Of a DNA stretch of 64,000 bases, positions 19,192-29,150 are shown in pieces. Source of the stretch: Burkholderia sp. IMCC1007 (GTDB taxonomy: Bacteria > Pseudomonadota > Gammaproteobacteria > Burkholderiales > Burkholderiaceae). Under the pieces are notes generated by a model. The model made no database searches and was not told where the DNA came from. It saw nothing but the letters and a program-made list of their open reading frames with translations. The stretch is taken from contig NZ_JAPVQY010000002.1 of NCBI RefSeq assembly GCF_027257875.1, positions 102,684 to 166,683 of the forward strand. The letters are read 5' to 3'. The translations under genes were made by a program, and so were the position numbers. The stretch's first letter is position 1; every line of letters begins with the position of its first letter.

Positions 19192-22100
19192 TCAGGCAAC
19201 CTGCTTCAGTTCGATGACAGACGGTTTGGATAACTGAGCAACTGCGCTCGCCCATTCGGCATCGATAGACTTTAAGTTGCGCTCCTTCACGTGTCCGTAG
19301 CCGCGAAGCTTCTCGACCATCGTCGCGGCCCGCAGCACGAAGCGATAGTTGCGCGCGCTGCCATGACGAAGAATCTCGTCGACGGTTTGCTCGTAGCGCA
19401 AAATCAGATCGCGCTCCATCTTGCGCTCCGCGGTGTAACCGAAGATGTCGAGCGGCGTACCGCGCAGGATCTTGAGCTTCGCGAGCAACCGGAATGCAGG
19501 CAGAACCCATGCACCGTACTCCTTTTTGCGTGGCTCGCCCGTGACCTCGTCCCGCTTGGCGAACAATGGCGGCGCCAGGTTGAACGCAATGCGAAAGTCG
19601 CCTTCGAACTGTTGCTTGAGACTTTCAACGAACTCGGGCGACGAATGCAAACGCGCGACCTCGTATTCGTCCTTGTAGGCAAGAACCTTGAAGTAGCCAT
19701 TGGCGACCGCGCGCGTGACCGACTGTTCATTCGGCATGACGCTACGCTCCCAGTCGCGAATCTGGTTCACCCGCTTTCGGAAGCGCTCTCCATATGCTGC
19801 GTTTTGGTAACCCGTCAAGAACTTCGCCTTGCGCTCGACAAGCTCATCGAGTGACGTCGACAGGCGAAGCGAATCACGAACCGGTTTGGCGGCAATCCAT
19901 GCGCGCTCGGCAGAACCCGGCGACAGCGCAGCACGCCGGCCCCAGAGGAATGCGTCCTTGTTCATCTTCACGCCTGCGCCGTTCAACTCGATGGCTGCAT
20001 CGATCGCCTTCGAGCCAACAGGGATGAGGCCTCGCTGATAGGCATAGCCCAGCATGAACATGTTTCCGGCAATCGTGTCGCCGAAGAGGTTGATTGCGTA
20101 CTTCGTCGCATCCACGAATTCGACGCGATCGCTGCCGACGGCTTTCGTCATGCCGTCGCGCAATTCCGCGGCCGGAAACTTCAGGTCTGGATGACGCGTG
20201 AACTCACCGGTCATGACTTCGTGAGTGTTCACGAGCATGCGCGTCGAACCCTTGCGCGTCGCAGCGAGCGTCTTGCGGCTGGCCGCGACGACCATGTCGC
20301 AGCCGAGAACGGCATCGGCTCCGCCCGCTGCAATCCGGATCGCCTTGATATCCGCCGGACGCTTGCCGAATCGAAGGTGCGACCACACGGAGCCGCCCTT
20401 TTGGGCGAGACCCGCCATGTCCAGAATCCCGCAACCTTTGCCTTCAAGATGCGCGGCCATGCCCAAGATTGCACCGATCGTCACGACACCCGTGCCGCCC
20501 ACGCCGGTCACGATAATGGAATACACGCCATGGTCGAGAGACGGAAGTTGCGGCTCGACCAGGGCCGGGAACAAGTCGACGTTCGGTTTGACGGCTCCGT
20601 CCTTGCGCATGCTGCCGCCATGCACGGTGACGAAGCTCGGGCAGAAGCCGTTGTTGCACGAGTAATCCTTGTTGCACGCAGACTGATCGATTTCGCGCTT
20701 GCGGCCAAATTCTGTTTCGAGCGGCAAAAGGGACACGCAGTTCGATTTGACGCCGCAGTCGCCGCAGCCCTCGCAGACGAGGTCGTTGATGACCAGGCGC
20801 TTCGGTGGATCGGGGAACTGCTTGCGCTTGCGACGCCGACGCTTCTCCGCGGCACAGGTCTGGTCGTAGACGAGCGCCGTCACCCCCGGGATGTCGCGAA
20901 GTTCTTCCTGCACCTTCTGCAGTTCTGATCGATGATGAATCGTGACACCTTTCGCCCAGCCGGCATCGGCTGGATACTTGCCGGGGTCGTCGGTCACGAC
21001 GGCAATCCGATTCACGCCTTCCGCACGGACCTGCGTCGTGATGGTCATCGGATCGAGGGTGCCGTCGTGGCGCTGACCACCGGTCATTGCCACTGCGTCG
21101 TTGTAGAGAATCTTGAACGTGATATTGGTTTTTGCTGCCACGGCGGCACGGACGGCCAGCAGCCCCGAGTGAAAATACGTGCCATCGCCCATGTTCTGGA
21201 ACATGTGCTGCCGCTTGGAGAACGGAGCCTCTCCGACCCATGTCATACCTTCGGCGCCCATCTGCGTGTAACCGAGCGTGTTGCGATCCATCGTCTGCGC
21301 CATCCAGCTGCACCCGATACCGGCGTATGCGTTGCTGCCTTCCGGGATGACAGTCGACGAATTGTGCGGGCACCCGCTGCAGAAGTAGAAGCTGCGCAGC
21401 ATCGCCTCGGGCGCGAATTCGACACGGCTCAACTCCGTGAGAAAGGAAACGCGTTCTGCGATGCGTTTGTCGCCTGTGCTGCGCTCGAGCCGTTGTCCCA
21501 GCGCGATAGCAACCTGGATGGAATTCAACGACATCTCTACAGGGAACAGCTTGTTGCCCTGCTCGTCCTGCTTGCCGATGACGAGTGGCGCATTGGGCGT
21601 CCGATACAGGACGTCCTTGATCTGGGATTCCAGCAGGCTGCGCTTTTCCTCGACGACCATCAGCAAGTCGAGGCCGACGGCAAACTCGCGGAGCCCTTCG
21701 GGTTCGAGAGGCCACGTACACGCGACCTTGTAAATGGCCACACCCATCGACTCGAGTTCAGCCTCGGAAATCTCGAGGTCGTCGATGGCTTGCATGAGGT
21801 CCAGATAGCTCTTGCCGTGCGTCACGATGCCAATACGCGCACCCGGTTGGCCCAGCGTCACGCGGTCGAGACCGTTGGCGCGAACGAAAGCGCGAACAGC
21901 GTCGAGCTTGTAGTTGTGCAGGCGGAATTCCTGTTCTTGCGGCGTGTCCGGTTGACGGACATTGAGACCGCCCGCCGGCATCGGCACGCCCTCTGGAAGC
22001 ACCGGAGTCACGCGATTCAGGTCCACTTCGATCGCTGCCGACGCGTCCGCCGTGTCCTTGACACACTTGAGCCCAACCCAGCACCCTGAGTACCGGGACA

Positions 22101-22665
22101 ATGCCCAGCCATACAGACCGTAGTCCAGAATTTCCTGCACGCCGCTTGGGCTCAAAATCGGAATTGCCGCATCGACCAGCGCGAACTCGGACTGGTGGCA
22201 GGTCGTGGACGACTCGCAGGTGTGGTCATCGCCCATCAACAGCAGCACGCCACCATGCTTCGAGCTGCCCGCCAGGTTTGCGTGGCGGAAGGCATCACCG
22301 CTTCGGTCGACTCCCGGCCCTTTGCCGTACCAGATGCCGAAAACGCCGTCGTATCGGCCTTCGCCGCTCAACTCGGCCTGCTGGCTACCCCACACCGCTG
22401 AAGCCGCGAGGTCCTCGTTCACGCCCGGAACGAACACGACATTGGCTTCGCTGAGAAACTTCTTCGCTTTGCCTAGTTCAGCATCGTAGGTGCCGAGCGG
22501 CGAGCCGCGGTATCCCGAGATGTATCCGGCCGTGTTCAGGCCGTTAGCCTTGTCACGGCGATGTTGCATGATGGGCAGCCTGACAAGCGCCTGAACGCCT
22601 GTCAGGAAAATGCGCCCTTCGTCGAGCGTGAATTTGTCGTCGAGCGTTACTTTACGCAGCGTCAC
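19192..22665 (-). CDS. Indolepyruvate:ferredoxin oxidoreductase, fused alpha-gamma form
   Basis: A ~1157-aa single-chain 2-oxoacid:ferredoxin oxidoreductase. It begins with the pyrimidine-binding/core domain (GYISGYRGSPLGTYD), followed by a TPP-binding domain with the signature GDGTYFHSGLLAVRAA...NDAVAMTGGQ (~490-530), Cys-rich iron-sulphur segments (CEGCGDCGVKSNC and later CNKDYSC), and a C-terminal gamma domain (GVGGTGVVTIGAILGMAAHLEGKG). Such enzymes convert aryl- or branched-chain pyruvates with CoA to acyl-CoA, CO2 and reduced ferredoxin. I chose GTG 22665, preceded by GAAGGAGC. It is downstream of a perfect copy of the GntR-type operator and fits as the step after transamination or D-amino-acid oxidation. 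Confidence 0.93.
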   Translation of the reverse strand: MTLRKVTLDDKFTLDEGRIFLTGVQALVRLPIMQHRRDKANGLNTAGYISGYRGSPLGTYDAELGKAKKFLSEANVVFVPGVNEDLAASAVWGSQQAELSGEGRYDGVFGIWYGKGPGVDRSGDAFRHANLAGSSKHGGVLLLMGDDHTCESSTTCHQSEFALVDAAIPILSPSGVQEILDYGLYGWALSRYSGCWVGLKCVKDTADASAAIEVDLNRVTPVLPEGVPMPAGGLNVRQPDTPQEQEFRLHNYKLDAVRAFVRANGLDRVTLGQPGARIGIVTHGKSYLDLMQAIDDLEISEAELESMGVAIYKVACTWPLEPEGLREFAVGLDLLMVVEEKRSLLESQIKDVLYRTPNAPLVIGKQDEQGNKLFPVEMSLNSIQVAIALGQRLERSTGDKRIAERVSFLTELSRVEFAPEAMLRSFYFCSGCPHNSSTVIPEGSNAYAGIGCSWMAQTMDRNTLGYTQMGAEGMTWVGEAPFSKRQHMFQNMGDGTYFHSGLLAVRAAVAAKTNITFKILYNDAVAMTGGQRHDGTLDPMTITTQVRAEGVNRIAVVTDDPGKYPADAGWAKGVTIHHRSELQKVQEELRDIPGVTALVYDQTCAAEKRRRRKRKQFPDPPKRLVINDLVCEGCGDCGVKSNCVSLLPLETEFGRKREIDQSACNKDYSCNNGFCPSFVTVHGGSMRKDGAVKPNVDLFPALVEPQLPSLDHGVYSIIVTGVGGTGVVTIGAILGMAAHLEGKGCGILDMAGLAQKGGSVWSHLRFGKRPADIKAIRIAAGGADAVLGCDMVVAASRKTLAATRKGSTRMLVNTHEVMTGEFTRHPDLKFPAAELRDGMTKAVGSDRVEFVDATKYAINLFGDTIAGNMFMLGYAYQRGLIPVGSKAIDAAIELNGAGVKMNKDAFLWGRRAALSPGSAERAWIAAKPVRDSLRLSTSLDELVERKAKFLTGYQNAAYGERFRKRVNQIRDWERSVMPNEQSVTRAVANGYFKVLAYKDEYEVARLHSSPEFVESLKQQFEGDFRIAFNLAPPLFAKRDEVTGEPRKKEYGAWVLPAFRLLAKLKILRGTPLDIFGYTAERKMERDLILRYEQTVDEILRHGSARNYRFVLRAATMVEKLRGYGHVKERNLKSIDAEWASAVAQLSKPSVIELKQVA

Positions 22666-22836
22666 GATTGCTCCTTCGAGGCAAAGCCTTCGCATTCCTT
22701 GTTTCCGGTTCCGCTACCGAATCCATCCTGTTCTCAACCTTCTTCATTCACGTCTCCTGGAAACGGGGCACCGTGGTCACTTTGACGGACCTGAACCAGC
22801 CATAGCCGTCGCCGAGTCATCTTCGTGCCAGCATTT

Positions 22837-22858
22837 ATTCTACACAAGTGTCGACAGT
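22837..22858 (-). promoter_or_regulatory. ior promoter with GntR-type operator
   Basis: Reading leftwards, ACTGTCGACACT (22858-22847) is followed by TAGAAT (22842-22837) as a probable -10 box. The operator covers the -35/-10 spacer. The rest of 22666-23158 shows no gene. Confidence 0.55.
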
Positions 22859-23158
22859 TCAAAAAAACATCATTGCCGGGAATTCCGCAGGCGCCTTCCT
22901 TCAAACCCGGCCCGTCATGCGACCATCTCGTTCATCGAAGGACTGCACGCTGACCGAGCCGCGTGACGGATAGGTGAGCGCAACCCCGAAAAGAATCAGA
23001 ATGGACGCGACAAGCATGGCTGCTGCAATGAAACAGAGCCGAGGGTGCGCGTACGCGCGCGCCTCCACTCCTGCGTTCGGCCATTTCCGTGCTCAATGAA
23101 AAGGAATCCGACATGTCTTGCCTCCCAAACCTGTCTGTCGATGAAGACCACATGCCGC
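22859..23158. other. Gene-free interval between ior and the ACS transporter
   Basis: Together with 22666-22836 this makes a ~490-base interval. Apart from the ior promoter I see no supported gene. Short frames here lack ribosome sites and family resemblance. Confidence 0.5.
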
Positions 23159-24463
23159 TCAGAAGGCTTCCTGCGCGCTCGACGAATTCAGCTCTCGAGA
23201 ACTGATCGGCGAGGAAACGAGGAACAGATAAATCAATGCCGCGACGACCGCCACAGCCGCACTGATAAGTAGCGCGACGACAAACGACTGCGTCCGGTCG
23301 ACAACCACGCCGGTAATCAACGGCGCAAGCGAACCGCCGAGGTATCCGCCGAAGTTCTGCATGCTGCCGAGGGACGCCACAAGCCTACGGGGCGCCGCCA
23401 CGCTGACCAGCGCCCAGGCGCCTCCACTTGCCAGGTTGACGAAGAACATGGCACCGCAGATGTATGCGATCGCAAGCGAAGTGCTGGGCGTAAATGCCGC
23501 CGGAACCGTGAAAGCGGCCGCGCCGAAAAGTCCCACGCAAATCGGCCACTTTCGGCTGTTCACGGGCGCCATGCCCTTTCGAACCAGCCAATCGGCGAGG
23601 AAGCCGCTGATGCAAACGCCCAGCGTGCCGAATGCATACGGAATGGAAACCAGCCAGCCGGTCTTCGCGATACTCAAATGTCGTTCATGCTCGAGGTACG
23701 CCGGAAGCCAGGTCAGGTAGAGCCAGAACATGTAGATGACGCCCATGAAGCCAAGAATCATTCCCCACGTGGTGCGCTTGGCGAAAAGTCCCCGCCATTC
23801 GGCAAAGCTCACCTTCGCGTTATCTGCATGCCCTTCTTCACCTTCGGAGAGGTGCCGGAGTTCTTCCGGTTCCATCTGCCGCTCCTCGCGGTTCCGATAA
23901 ATGAGGTACCAGCCGATGGATACGGCCACGCCAACGGCGCCCATGACGATAAACATGATGCGCCAGCCGAACCCGAGCATCAGGAACGTAAGAAGCGGAG
24001 GCGCAAGCATCGGCGCGATGGTCGACGATGCAGTGAAGATTCCCGTCGGCCCGCCGCGCTCGCGAGCGTTGAACCACTCGCTGATGACCTTGGCGCCTGC
24101 AGGGAATTGCGGGGCTTCCCCGATACCGAGAAAGATTCGAGCAATGAAGAATTGTTGGAACGTGGTAACAAGGCCGCCGGCGATCTGGGCACAGGACCAC
24201 GCGAACATCCCCAGGCCCAGCATCATACGTGCGCCAAAGCGGTCGAGCATCGCTCCGACGGGAAGCTGTGAAAATGCGTAGGCAAGCGAGAATGCGGAGA
24301 GCAGCAGTCCCATCTGCGTCGCAGAGAGGTTCAGTTCATGCGCGATGGACCGGTTCGCGATCGAGAGCGTACTCCGGTCGAGATAGTTCACGAGGCCTGC
24401 CATCACGAGGAAAGTGACGGCAAGTGTCTGAATCCGCTGCAAACGGCGTGTCTTGGGGGTCAT
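23159..24463 (-). CDS. MFS transporter, ACS (anion:cation symporter) family
   Basis: A 434-aa twelve-helix transporter of the ACS/ExuT-GudP type. Features are GLVNYLDRSTLSIANRSI in helix 1, LDRFGARMMLGLGMFAWS at the helix 2-3 loop, and RIFLGIGEAPQFPAGAKVISEWFNARERG, the characteristic ACS motif in helices 4-5. Substrates of the family are sugar acids, phthalate and related anions. The start at 24463 has GGAGA upstream; an earlier ATG 22 codons upstream is possible. Divergent from the LysR regulator. Confidence 0.9.
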   Translation of the reverse strand: MTPKTRRLQRIQTLAVTFLVMAGLVNYLDRSTLSIANRSIAHELNLSATQMGLLLSAFSLAYAFSQLPVGAMLDRFGARMMLGLGMFAWSCAQIAGGLVTTFQQFFIARIFLGIGEAPQFPAGAKVISEWFNARERGGPTGIFTASSTIAPMLAPPLLTFLMLGFGWRIMFIVMGAVGVAVSIGWYLIYRNREERQMEPEELRHLSEGEEGHADNAKVSFAEWRGLFAKRTTWGMILGFMGVIYMFWLYLTWLPAYLEHERHLSIAKTGWLVSIPYAFGTLGVCISGFLADWLVRKGMAPVNSRKWPICVGLFGAAAFTVPAAFTPSTSLAIAYICGAMFFVNLASGGAWALVSVAAPRRLVASLGSMQNFGGYLGGSLAPLITGVVVDRTQSFVVALLISAAVAVVAALIYLFLVSSPISSRELNSSSAQEAF

Positions 24464-24684
24464 CAACTGTCTCCGGTGCGGCTCCGACAGTCGTTGCTGG
24501 CGGATACCAGGGATGTCTGCGCGGCTCATCGCGCAGCATCCCAGTGTGTTGATTCAACGCGTCCGGCCTCGAAAACGGCTCCAGCGTGTGTACACTGATG
24601 AATGCACTCGTTCAGTATAAGAAAACCCGTCGCCCGTTGAATAATGAAACTTCGGGATAGCGGTATAGCTGCAAGGCAACCCAG

Positions 24685-25629
24685 ATGATTCCGTCGCTCA
24701 ATTCGATAATCGGACGCCTGCATGCAAAGCAGCTTCGGTTGCTTGCAGCCTTGGGCGACCACGGCTCGCTCCTGAATGCGGCACGCGAGGTGTCCATGTC
24801 GCAGCCCGGCGCGAGCAAGGCACTGCGCGAAATCGAGTCCATCTTCGGGGTCGAGCTGTTCGTCCGCACCAATCGCGGCCTCGAGCCCAATGCGGCCGGT
24901 CACTGCGTGATTCGCTACGCACGCCTGTTCCAGTCGGATATGGGACATCTGCGCGACGAGCTGCTCGACGTTCTCCGCGGCTACGGCGGCCGCGTGTCGG
25001 CCGGAACCATCATGGGTGCGGTTCCATTTCTGACCGACGCCGTCAACTACCTGCTGGCGGAGCAACCGCAGATCTCCGTCGAGGTACTCGAAGACACCAG
25101 CGCGACACTGCTGGGTCTACTGGATGAGGGCCGAATCGACCTGGCGCTGTGCAGAACGAGCGTCAGCCGCTCGCCAGAGCTGTACGCGAGCACGGTGGTC
25201 CAGGAGGAAACCCTGGCCGTCATCGCGAGCACGGGGCACCGCCTTGCGCAAGCGGAGCAGCTGACGCTAGCGGATCTCGAAGGTGCGCATTGGGTGGTCT
25301 ACCGCGCCAACATGCCAATTCGCCGCCTTCTCGAGCGGGAATTCCAGGACGCGGGAGTTCGGATGCCCGTCCATCTCGTCGAGACCACCTCTGCGTTCAT
25401 GACGATGTCGCTCCTGCAAACCAATCCGGAATTCGTCGCGATGTTGCCTGTCGCCGTGGCGAACTTCTGTACAGGACAAGGATGGGCGTGCAAGCTCGCA
25501 CTATCCGTGACATCTCGCAGCGAACCATACGAGCTCGTGACACGACAGGGCGCGCCCGTTTCGCCCGGCGCGCAATTGCTCATCAAGGCTCTGACGCGAG
25601 CGTTACCAGACGCCGTGGCACCCCGATGA
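24685..25629 (+). CDS. LysR-family transcriptional regulator
   Basis: A 314-aa LysR regulator. Helix-turn-helix at ~15-75 (LRLLAALGDHGSLLNAAREVSMSQPGASKALREIESIFGVELFVR), and the periplasmic-binding-protein-like effector domain from ~95 to the end. AAGG lies 8-11 bases before the ATG. It is divergent from the ACS transporter and convergent with the FAD protein, so its likely target is the transporter; effector unknown. Confidence 0.92.
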   Translation: MIPSLNSIIGRLHAKQLRLLAALGDHGSLLNAAREVSMSQPGASKALREIESIFGVELFVRTNRGLEPNAAGHCVIRYARLFQSDMGHLRDELLDVLRGYGGRVSAGTIMGAVPFLTDAVNYLLAEQPQISVEVLEDTSATLLGLLDEGRIDLALCRTSVSRSPELYASTVVQEETLAVIASTGHRLAQAEQLTLADLEGAHWVVYRANMPIRRLLEREFQDAGVRMPVHLVETTSAFMTMSLLQTNPEFVAMLPVAVANFCTGQGWACKLALSVTSRSEPYELVTRQGAPVSPGAQLLIKALTRALPDAVAPR

Positions 25630-25762
25630 GAAGACGGCGGCACTGCATCAGGCTTGAAGCAACACCGCCCGTTGCCGCCCCTGTCTTCAGGTTCTTCGTC
25701 CGAAACCGGGAACCGGCGCCGGTCGCGGCAAGCGACTTCGACGATCGCCCGACCAGAGGGGC

Positions 25763-27427
25763 TCACGCGAACGCTGTTCCGTTCTTGCTGACGCCCATTT
25801 CGCGTGTCTCATTGACGAGAGACTCGCCGCAGATGAAGCCCCAGGTGAGGTTCGGGCCAATCGTCGTTCCTGGGCCGATTGCAAATGTGCCGATAGGGTT
25901 GGACATGCACAAACCCGCAGCGTACAGGCCAGGAATGACCGTACCGTCCTCGCGCAGCACCTGTCCGAATTCGTTCGTCTGCGCGCCGCCTTTGGTCCCG
26001 AGTATCGAACGATTGAATGGCGCCGCGACGTACGGAGGCCGATCGATCGCACCCAACGCTTCGCCAAGGCCGCCGGTCTTGAATTGCTCCCACTCGCTTT
26101 CTCCCCGGCGGAAATCATGATCTTTACCGTCACGGCAGAATCCGTTGTACCGTGCGATCGTCGCTTCCAATGCTTCGGACGGCAACCCGATCTTCGACGC
26201 AAGCTCCGCGATCGTGTTTGCCTTGACGAGCCAGCCGCGGCTGCGGCCGGCGTAGAACGCCAGAGGCGGTGCATCGTCGAGCAGACGGCTATCGGCGATC
26301 ACCCATGCCGGCAAATGAACCGGTTGGCCGGTTTTCGGATCGCGACGGTCGACCTCGACGCCGATGTTGAAGTCGTACTCGCTTACGAACCGCTTCGCGG
26401 AACTGTTGACAACAATGGCATGCTTTTCTGCCTGGAAAATCATTGGCAGGCCGTGGGGCTTACCCTCGTAGCGGGTCGGAATTGCCGGATACACGTTCGC
26501 TTGATCCATGTGGGACAGCCTTCCACCGACCGCGGCCACCATGCGTTGCCCGTCCCCCTCGTTGGTCCGAGGGCTGCCCAGCCAGTCGAGCTTGCCCGGG
26601 AAATACAGGTCGAGCATTTCCTGGTTCCATTCGAAACCGCCAGACGCAATGACGACACCGGCCGTAGCACGATAACGCTTGCGATTCCCGCCCGCTTCAA
26701 GTTCCAGACCTTCGATCCGCCCGTTAGCGCCCGGGAGAAGCTGCATCACGCGCGCGCCCAATTCGATCTTGCATCCATGCTCGAGGCAACCCTTCAGCAG
26801 ACCGGTGATCAGAGCACTTCCCTGCGCACGGCTGCGGGTGATCAGGCGCCAGATCAGGCGCGGAAGCACGCGAACGGCCGCCCGCACGGGATGGTGATAG
26901 AGATCCCCGTCATACACTTCCTGATACGTGAACAAGTGAGGCAGCGTCGACGTCCGTATCTTGCCAGCGTACCGTCCGACGATCCATTTGCTCAGCGGCT
27001 TGGGCGACAGCATGCGCCCCTTCGACTTGCCCCCGTTCAGCTCCGGCACAATATCCGGCTCTTCGGTCAGCCGGAATTCCAGCGGCGTATTCGACTCGAT
27101 GAACTTCAACGCAGGCGGTGCAGCGTACGCGAAGGCTTTCCACAAATGATCTTCCGTATCACGCCAGCCTTGCGGACCTGAAGCGCGCAGATATTGCAGC
27201 GCTTCCTCGCGAGAGTCTTTCAGGCCCGCTGCCGCCGCGTGATGATTGGCAGGGATCCAGGTTCCCGAACCGGACATCGCGCTCGTGCCACCGATGAACG
27301 CGCTTTTCTCGATGACCTTGACTCGCAGTCCACCCACGCTTGCACGCAGCGCCGCCGAGAGGGCTGCCGATCCCGAGCCGACTACGAGCACGTCGTAAGA
27401 CTCGTCCCAGTTCTGCAAACCGTTCAT
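25763..27427 (-). CDS. FAD-dependent oxidoreductase, fumarate reductase/3-ketosteroid delta1-dehydrogenase type
   Basis: A 554-aa flavoprotein. N-terminal YDVLVVGSGSAALSAALRAS is the FAD loop; GTSAMSGSGTWIPAN follows as in KstD and related enzymes. The C-terminal LTWGFICGESLVNE with GLYAAGLCMSNPIG closes the FAD_binding_2 domain. Soluble single-chain members introduce or remove C=C bonds next to a carbonyl. It is just upstream of livF on the same strand (gap ~180 bases), in a catabolic setting without steroid genes, so a steroid role is unsupported. Start at 27427 chosen over one 18 codons earlier. Confidence 0.87.
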   Translation of the reverse strand: MNGLQNWDESYDVLVVGSGSAALSAALRASVGGLRVKVIEKSAFIGGTSAMSGSGTWIPANHHAAAAGLKDSREEALQYLRASGPQGWRDTEDHLWKAFAYAAPPALKFIESNTPLEFRLTEEPDIVPELNGGKSKGRMLSPKPLSKWIVGRYAGKIRTSTLPHLFTYQEVYDGDLYHHPVRAAVRVLPRLIWRLITRSRAQGSALITGLLKGCLEHGCKIELGARVMQLLPGANGRIEGLELEAGGNRKRYRATAGVVIASGGFEWNQEMLDLYFPGKLDWLGSPRTNEGDGQRMVAAVGGRLSHMDQANVYPAIPTRYEGKPHGLPMIFQAEKHAIVVNSSAKRFVSEYDFNIGVEVDRRDPKTGQPVHLPAWVIADSRLLDDAPPLAFYAGRSRGWLVKANTIAELASKIGLPSEALEATIARYNGFCRDGKDHDFRRGESEWEQFKTGGLGEALGAIDRPPYVAAPFNRSILGTKGGAQTNEFGQVLREDGTVIPGLYAAGLCMSNPIGTFAIGPGTTIGPNLTWGFICGESLVNETREMGVSKNGTAFA

Positions 27428-27609
27428 ATCAATATCTCGTTTTTTAGGACCCACATCCGGACGTTCACGTCGCGACAGCAATCGAAGCGACTGGCGTGCT
27501 CGTTCTGCTTCGTGACCGGCTCGCGAGTCTGATTCCGATCAAGCGCGCACATCGATGATTCACAAGTGCGTACCGAAAAAGTTGCAACAGATCGCGGACG
27601 ATCGGCTCG

Positions 27610-28317
27610 CTATGCTCCGAGGTATGCCGCCTGGATTTCCGGGGAGGCTAACAGTTGAGTTGCGGGCGCTTCGTGCACGCAACGGCCGACCTCGAGGACA
27701 TAGCCGCGATCCGCAAGCTTCAAAGCCGTGCGGGCGTTCTGCTCGACCAGCAGGATCGTCACCCCGGTATCTCGCACCCTGCCGAGCACGGAGAAGATTT
27801 CCTTGATGATGATCGGCGCGAGACCAAGACTCGGCTCATCGAGAAGAAGCAGCTTTGGCTTGCTGATCAGCGCCCTGCCAATCGCGACCATCTGCTGCTC
27901 TCCACCCGAAAGCGTGCCGGTCAGCTGCGTCCTGCGCTCGTACAGTCGGGGGAAGATGCCATACACGAAGTCCATGCTTTCGGCGATCTCCCGGGCCGGC
28001 CTCGTGAAACCACCGAGTCGTAGATTTTCCGTGACCGAGAGCGTGCCGAACACTCTGCGTCCTTCCGGAGACTGACCGATACCCAGCCGCACAATGCGGT
28101 CTGCAGGCGCTTTCGTGATGTCCTCACCATCGAACTGAAGCTGCCCGGATCGAGGCTTCAGCAACCCGCTGAGCGCCCGCATCAGCGTCGTTTTACCCGC
28201 TCCGTTCGCACCCAGAATGGCGACGACTTCCCCGCGCTCCACGTGCAGGGAAACGCCCTTCAGCGCTTCGATCTGTCCGTAGTTCACGCGGAGGTCCTTG
28301 ACTGTTAGCAAGCTCAT
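27610..28317 (-). CDS. livF: Branched-chain amino acid ABC transporter ATPase LivF
   Basis: A 235-aa LivF-type ATPase: Walker A GANGAGKTT (~35-43), ABC signature LSGGEQQMVAIGRALI, Walker B LLLLDEPSLGL and switch His region. It is the last gene of a livJ-H-M-G-F cluster and overlaps livG by 4 bases. It energises import of leucine-type or aromatic amino acids, or amides, depending on the binding protein. Confidence 0.95.
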   Translation of the reverse strand: MSLLTVKDLRVNYGQIEALKGVSLHVERGEVVAILGANGAGKTTLMRALSGLLKPRSGQLQFDGEDITKAPADRIVRLGIGQSPEGRRVFGTLSVTENLRLGGFTRPAREIAESMDFVYGIFPRLYERRTQLTGTLSGGEQQMVAIGRALISKPKLLLLDEPSLGLAPIIIKEIFSVLGRVRDTGVTILLVEQNARTALKLADRGYVLEVGRCVHEAPATQLLASPEIQAAYLGA

Positions 28318-29150
28318 CGCACCGCTCCTGTCGAATTTTCCGCAACCGGTACATCGTCGTCCTGACCAAGATAGGCTTCGATCACCTGAGGATTCGACCG
28401 AATCTCGTCGGGTGCCCCCTCGGCAATCTTTTTCCCGAAGTTGATGACCACGATGTGGTCCGTCACCGCCATTACGACGTTCATGTCGTGCTCGACCAGC
28501 AACACCGCAATCCCGTCCTTCTGAATAGAGCGGATGCTCTCGTTGAGTTCGGCCGACTCGTTGTCGTTCAGGCCTGCTGCGGGCTCATCCAAAATGATCA
28601 GCTCCGGGTTGGCGATCAGCGTGCGAGCCAGCTCGATCCGCCGCTGCGTGCCATACGGCAACGACGTTGCGTTTTCCAGTGCCACCCTGGTCAGGTTCAT
28701 GCGCTCGAGCATCGCGTATGCACGCTCTTTCAATTGCCGTTCTTCCGAGCGCTGCGCCGGGGTGTTCAGCAATCCCTGCCACCAACGCTGCTTGACCGAC
28801 AGGTGCGCCCCCGCCGCCACATTCTCGAGTACGGTCATATCCGAGAAGAGACGCACGGACTGGAACGTGCGCCGAATCCCCAGCGCAGCGATTCTGTCGG
28901 GACTCTGCCCGGAAATGCGCATGCCCTTCCATTTGACGTCGCCATCAGTCGGCGTGTAGATGCTCGTGATCAGATTGAAGACCGTGGTTTTTCCGGCGCC
29001 GTTCGGACCGATCAGTCCGACGACTTCACCGCGCCGAATCCTGAAGCTCAGGTTGTCCACTGCGCGCAGACCGCCGAAACTGATCCCCACCTTGTCGAGC
29101 ACGAGGATCTCTTCGGGCGTCTCCCGTTCCGCGTGAATCGGCATATTCAT
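28314..29150 (-). CDS. livG: Branched-chain amino acid ABC transporter ATPase LivG
   Basis: A 278-aa LivG-type ATPase with Walker A GPNGAGKTT (~53-61), a signature-region variant LPYGTQRRIELARTLI in place of LSGGQ (usual in LivG), and Walker B LIILDEPAAGLN. A C-terminal extension typical of this subfamily contains NFGKKIAEGAPDEIR. It overlaps livF downstream and livM upstream by 4 bases each. Confidence 0.95.
   Translation of the reverse strand: MNMPIHAERETPEEILVLDKVGISFGGLRAVDNLSFRIRRGEVVGLIGPNGAGKTTVFNLITSIYTPTDGDVKWKGMRISGQSPDRIAALGIRRTFQSVRLFSDMTVLENVAAGAHLSVKQRWWQGLLNTPAQRSEERQLKERAYAMLERMNLTRVALENATSLPYGTQRRIELARTLIANPELIILDEPAAGLNDNESAELNESIRSIQKDGIAVLLVEHDMNVVMAVTDHIVVINFGKKIAEGAPDEIRSNPQVIEAYLGQDDDVPVAENSTGAVR

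Noticed and set aside
23678..24271. Plus-strand frame opposite the ACS transporter
   Set aside because: Antisense to a well-supported twelve-helix transporter; no ribosome site or family.
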